A DNA stretch of 35,641 nucleotides, from assembly GCA_944325555.1 (NCBI GenBank), contig CALVAN010000020.1:1-35641 (forward strand), read 5' to 3'. Origin of the DNA: Candidatus Gastranaerophilales bacterium. GTDB lineage: Bacteria; Cyanobacteriota; Vampirovibrionia; Gastranaerophilales; Gastranaerophilaceae. Position numbers and translations under genes: made by a program. The notes beneath the pieces are model-generated. The model searched no databases. It had not been told where the DNA came from and saw only the letters and a program-made list of their open reading frames with translations. Positions 33,551 to 35,641 of the stretch are shown piece after piece; within the stretch, counting starts at the first letter, position 1, and the number at the start of each line of letters is the position of its first letter.

Positions 33551-34462
33551 TTATTCAAGCGCAAGAACTGCTGCGCCAATCATACCTGCGTTGTTTCCCG
33601 TTGTTGCCCGTCTTACTTTTACGGAAGTTACAACGGATTCGGCATTAATTTTTTTCTCAAGTCCATCTACATCCACAAAAGAGCACATTCCGCCGGATAT
33701 AACAATACAATCGGGGTTAAATATGTCGGTCAATGAAACAAGGCCGACAAACATGTATTCCATCCATTGATTAAATACTCTTATGCAAAATGCGTCATTT
33801 TGCTGAATTCCGTCAGTTATGTCATAGGTTGTCAGTTCTTCGGGAAGTTTGTCTTTATAAATACTTTCTTTAAATTCAGGGTATTCTTTTGCACCGTTAA
33901 GTGCACAGTTTTTTAATCCAGTGCCGGAAGCGTATGATTCCCAGCAGTCATAACGTCCGCAGGTGCATTTTTGTCTTTTGTCTGCAAAAATTTTCATGCT
34001 GCCAACTTCTAGGGCATTGCCTTTTGAACCTCTAAACAGTTTTCCGTTAGAAATGACACCGCCGCCAATGCCCGTGCCTATGGTAATCATCAAAACAGTG
34101 TTGTAGCCTTTGCCTGCACCGTTTTTGTACTCGGCAGCGCAGGCACAATTTGCATCGTTTTCTACATAAACTTTTTTGTCGCACAGAGTTGAAAAATCTA
34201 TTTGATTATAGCCGTTTGGCAAATTGGGGGTTGAGCTTAAAACTCTAGTGTTTTCTAGATTAACCGCCCCTGCAGAGGACAAACCAATAACATCAATTTC
34301 ATTAAAATACTCATTGATTATATTTTTTAATGTAGTAAAAATTTCATCGGCAGTTTTAGGAGTATAGGTTTTTTTTACTTCTGAAACAACTTCTCCGTTT
34401 TCGTTAACAATACCATAAAGGATTTTTGTTCCGCCTATGTCAATGCCGAGGGCTTTTTTCAC
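33551..34462 (-). CDS. ROK-family sugar kinase, probable N-acetylmannosamine kinase
   Basis: ATP-binding GIDIGGTKILYG at the N-terminus, the catalytic Asp in VENDANCACAAEY (near 108), GTGIGGGVISNGKLFRGSKG (near 138) and a CTCGRYDCWESYASGTG zinc-type motif (near 173). Length 303 aa is normal. NanE sits just upstream (stop and start adjoin), so a role in ManNAc phosphorylation (NanK) is likely, though glucokinase activity is not excluded. The usual zinc-ligand histidine (E-[IV]-GH) is replaced: here it reads LEVGSMKIF. The enzyme may have changed its zinc site. Confidence 0.88.
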   Translation of the reverse strand: MKKALGIDIGGTKILYGIVNENGEVVSEVKKTYTPKTADEIFTTLKNIINEYFNEIDVIGLSSAGAVNLENTRVLSSTPNLPNGYNQIDFSTLCDKKVYVENDANCACAAEYKNGAGKGYNTVLMITIGTGIGGGVISNGKLFRGSKGNALEVGSMKIFADKRQKCTCGRYDCWESYASGTGLKNCALNGAKEYPEFKESIYKDKLPEELTTYDITDGIQQNDAFCIRVFNQWMEYMFVGLVSLTDIFNPDCIVISGGMCSFVDVDGLEKKINAESVVTSVKVRRATTGNNAGMIGAAVLALE

Positions 34463-35152
34463 TTAAACCGCCTTTTCTCTGTTTACAAATCTTTTTGTAA
34501 TTAATTGTGGTCTTGTAATTGCAGAGCCTATTACTACAGAATGTGCTCCAATTTCAAAAGCCTTATCAACCTGCTCAGGTGTCCAGATTCGTCCTTCCAA
34601 AATAACAGGACAATCGAGTGCTTCAACGAGACGTTTTAGCAGTTCAAAGTCAGGCTGATCTGATACTTCAGGAGATTCCAGAGTATAGCCTGACAGAGTG
34701 GTTGAAACTATATCTGCCCCGAGAATTCTAGCCGAAATACCTTCTTGCAAAGTGGAAACATCTGCCATTGCAACTTTTTTGTTAATTTTAATAAATCTGA
34801 TTAATTGAGTTAGGTTGTTTTCTCCTCTCGGACGAGAGGTTCCGTCAAAAGCTATTATATCAGCACCAGCCTGTATCAAATCCTTTGCATCTTTAATTGT
34901 CGGAGTGATATAGACAATTTCTCGCCAGTTAGGAGGTATGACTTCAGGTTTTGTAATTCCGATAACAGGAATTTTAAAAAGTTTTTTTGCATTGATTACA
35001 TCTCTTACACCGGCTACACGGAGCGCCGCTGCCCCGCCTTTTACAACAGATTGCATCATTGCTGCCATACATTCTTCTTTATAAAGAGGTTCTGACGGCA
35101 TTGCCTGAACAGATACAATTACTTTGTTTTTAATTTGTGAAAGTATATCCAT
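34463..35152 (-). CDS. nanE: N-acetylmannosamine-6-phosphate 2-epimerase
   Basis: A TIM-barrel enzyme that turns ManNAc-6-P into GlcNAc-6-P in sialic acid breakdown. Family stretches are intact: VIVSVQAMPSEPLYKEECMA at the N-terminus, GAAALRVAGV, VIGITKPEV (catalytic lysine region), GADIIAFDGTSRPRG, VSTTLSGYT and ILEGRIWTPEQVDKAFEIGA. Length 229 aa is normal. It precedes the ROK kinase in one transcript. No NanA lyase or transporter occurs here, so the full pathway is not shown. The ATG at 35152 lacks a Shine-Dalgarno sequence. Confidence 0.95.
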   Translation of the reverse strand: MDILSQIKNKVIVSVQAMPSEPLYKEECMAAMMQSVVKGGAAALRVAGVRDVINAKKLFKIPVIGITKPEVIPPNWREIVYITPTIKDAKDLIQAGADIIAFDGTSRPRGENNLTQLIRFIKINKKVAMADVSTLQEGISARILGADIVSTTLSGYTLESPEVSDQPDFELLKRLVEALDCPVILEGRIWTPEQVDKAFEIGAHSVVIGSAITRPQLITKRFVNREKAV

Positions 35153-35161
35153 AACAGTCTA

Positions 35162-35190
35162 ATTATAAATCATTATTTACTCCAAGTGCA
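35162..35190 (-). promoter_or_regulatory. Promoter of nanE, possible leaderless start
   Basis: On the minus strand, TATAAT lies at 35167-35162, nine bases before the nanE ATG, with TTGCAC 18 bases farther upstream. A start about seven bases past TATAAT would leave only two or three untranslated bases. Confidence 0.5.
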
Positions 35191-35316
35191 AACTATTTTG
35201 TTTATGGAATATTATGTAAACAAATGTTAATAAATGACTTTAATCACTAAAGAATTGATTAACAAAAACCGATAAGTATATTGTAAGTAGATTGTTTGAA
35301 TAGGGAGTATTTCAAA

Positions 35317-35493
35317 ATGTACAGTTTTTTAAAATTTAAAAATGCATTGAAAGAATCGGAAGAGCGAAGACAAGAAATTCTGCAAAAGGACATACAGAAA
35401 GTACGTGCGGCTGTAGAAAAGTTTTTAACTATGGCTATGGAAAATACAGCTAATGCTGCAAGAACACAATATTCCGGTCTGGAAATGTTTTAG
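35317..35493 (+). CDS. Short hypothetical protein (58 aa)
   Basis: A helical, charged small protein starting MYSFLKFKNALKESEERRQE and ending GLEMF. The ATG at 35317 is favoured since AGGGAG stands nine bases upstream; an in-frame TTG at 35296 has no ribosome site. Composition (K, E, R, Q and A at helix spacing) suggests one long amphipathic helix. No family recognised. Confidence 0.6.
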   Translation: MYSFLKFKNALKESEERRQEILQKDIQKVRAAVEKFLTMAMENTANAARTQYSGLEMF

Positions 35494-35532
35494 GGCTATT
35501 TTATATCTAATGTTTTGCAAAACAAAAATTTT

Positions 35533-35557
35533 AGGTCTGTACAAATCGTACAGACCT
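35533..35557. terminator. Hairpin after the 58-aa gene
   Basis: AGGTCTGTAC / GTACAGACCT, a perfect 10-bp stem with loop AAATC. The plus-strand T-run is short (TTAC), but on the minus strand AAAATTTTTG follows, so direction is unclear. Confidence 0.65.
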
Positions 35558-35569
35558 TACAGTATATTT

Positions 35570-35641
35570 TGTCTGAGAGGGACCTCGCTTGTACCCAAGG
35601 GCATCCTGCGGATTTGCGGACGGATGGAGTGAACAAAGTGA
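35570..35641. repeat. Repeat block with TIR element copy D (cut by window end)
   Basis: GTCTGAGAGGGACCTCGCTT repeats the flank at 940-960, then GCGGATTTGCGGACGGATGG begins another copy of the ~108-bp TIR element at 35608. The far end lies outside the window. Confidence 0.6.

Overview
The window looks like a chromosomal segment of a low-GC, Gram-negative-type, probably fermentative host-associated bacterium. The best guess is the non-photosynthetic cyanobacterial sister lineage (Vampirovibrionia / Gastranaerophilales). That is an inference from the AT-rich composition, a tmRNA tag starting ANN as in cyanobacteria, TolC/HlyD-type envelope proteins, a lipoprotein, and several large proteins of unknown family, one with a short N-terminal 'SFKG' motif. 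No rRNA gene is present to fix the taxonomy.

Layout. 1-2.7 kb: two TPR proteins (minus) separated by structured palindromic repeats. 2.7-3.4 kb: a gene-free repeat-rich gap. 3.4-4.5 kb: a thioredoxin-like protein and a CcdA-type electron-transfer protein (minus, overlapping). 4.7-5.5 kb: a nucleotidyltransferase and tRNA-Ser(GCU). 5.9-8.3 kb: a lipoprotein and a decayed M16 peptidase gene with two frameshifts. 8.5-12.4 kb: a TetR-TolC-HlyD-ABC permease efflux operon in which one internal deletion has removed the end of HlyD, the expected ATPase and most of the first permease. 12.4-14.7 kb: a DUF2130 coiled-coil protein and a secreted protein. 14.8-16.2 kb: the ssrA (tmRNA) gene with a 239-bp tandem repeat at its 3' end and a duplicated 52-bp block at its 5' end. 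16.3-22.2 kb: an MdaB-like quinone reductase, then a surface-polysaccharide locus (sugar-nucleotide epimerase, three glycosyltransferase genes, one a GT32-GT2 fusion) with a frameshifted XRE regulator. 22.2-28.8 kb: a family-4 uracil-DNA glycosylase and a minus-strand run of unrecognised proteins, including a TPR-HExxH metalloprotease. 29-32 kb: a secreted protein and a chimera carrying the complete cytosolic part of the flagellar/type III export protein FlhA on an unrelated four-helix membrane anchor. 32-35.6 kb: enolase, then a NanE epimerase and ROK kinase pair, and a short plus-strand gene.

Two themes stand out. First, gene decay: three frameshifts (7835, 8244, 19077), each explained by loss of one A in an A-run of the coding strand, and one multi-gene deletion. 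Second, small structured repeats occupy most intergenic gaps: GTAG-headed hairpins, a ~108-bp element with GGATTTGC/GCAAATCC ends, 39-bp palindromes and a three-way-junction element. The strongest candidate for new biology is the FlhA cytosolic-domain chimera at 29892-31976.
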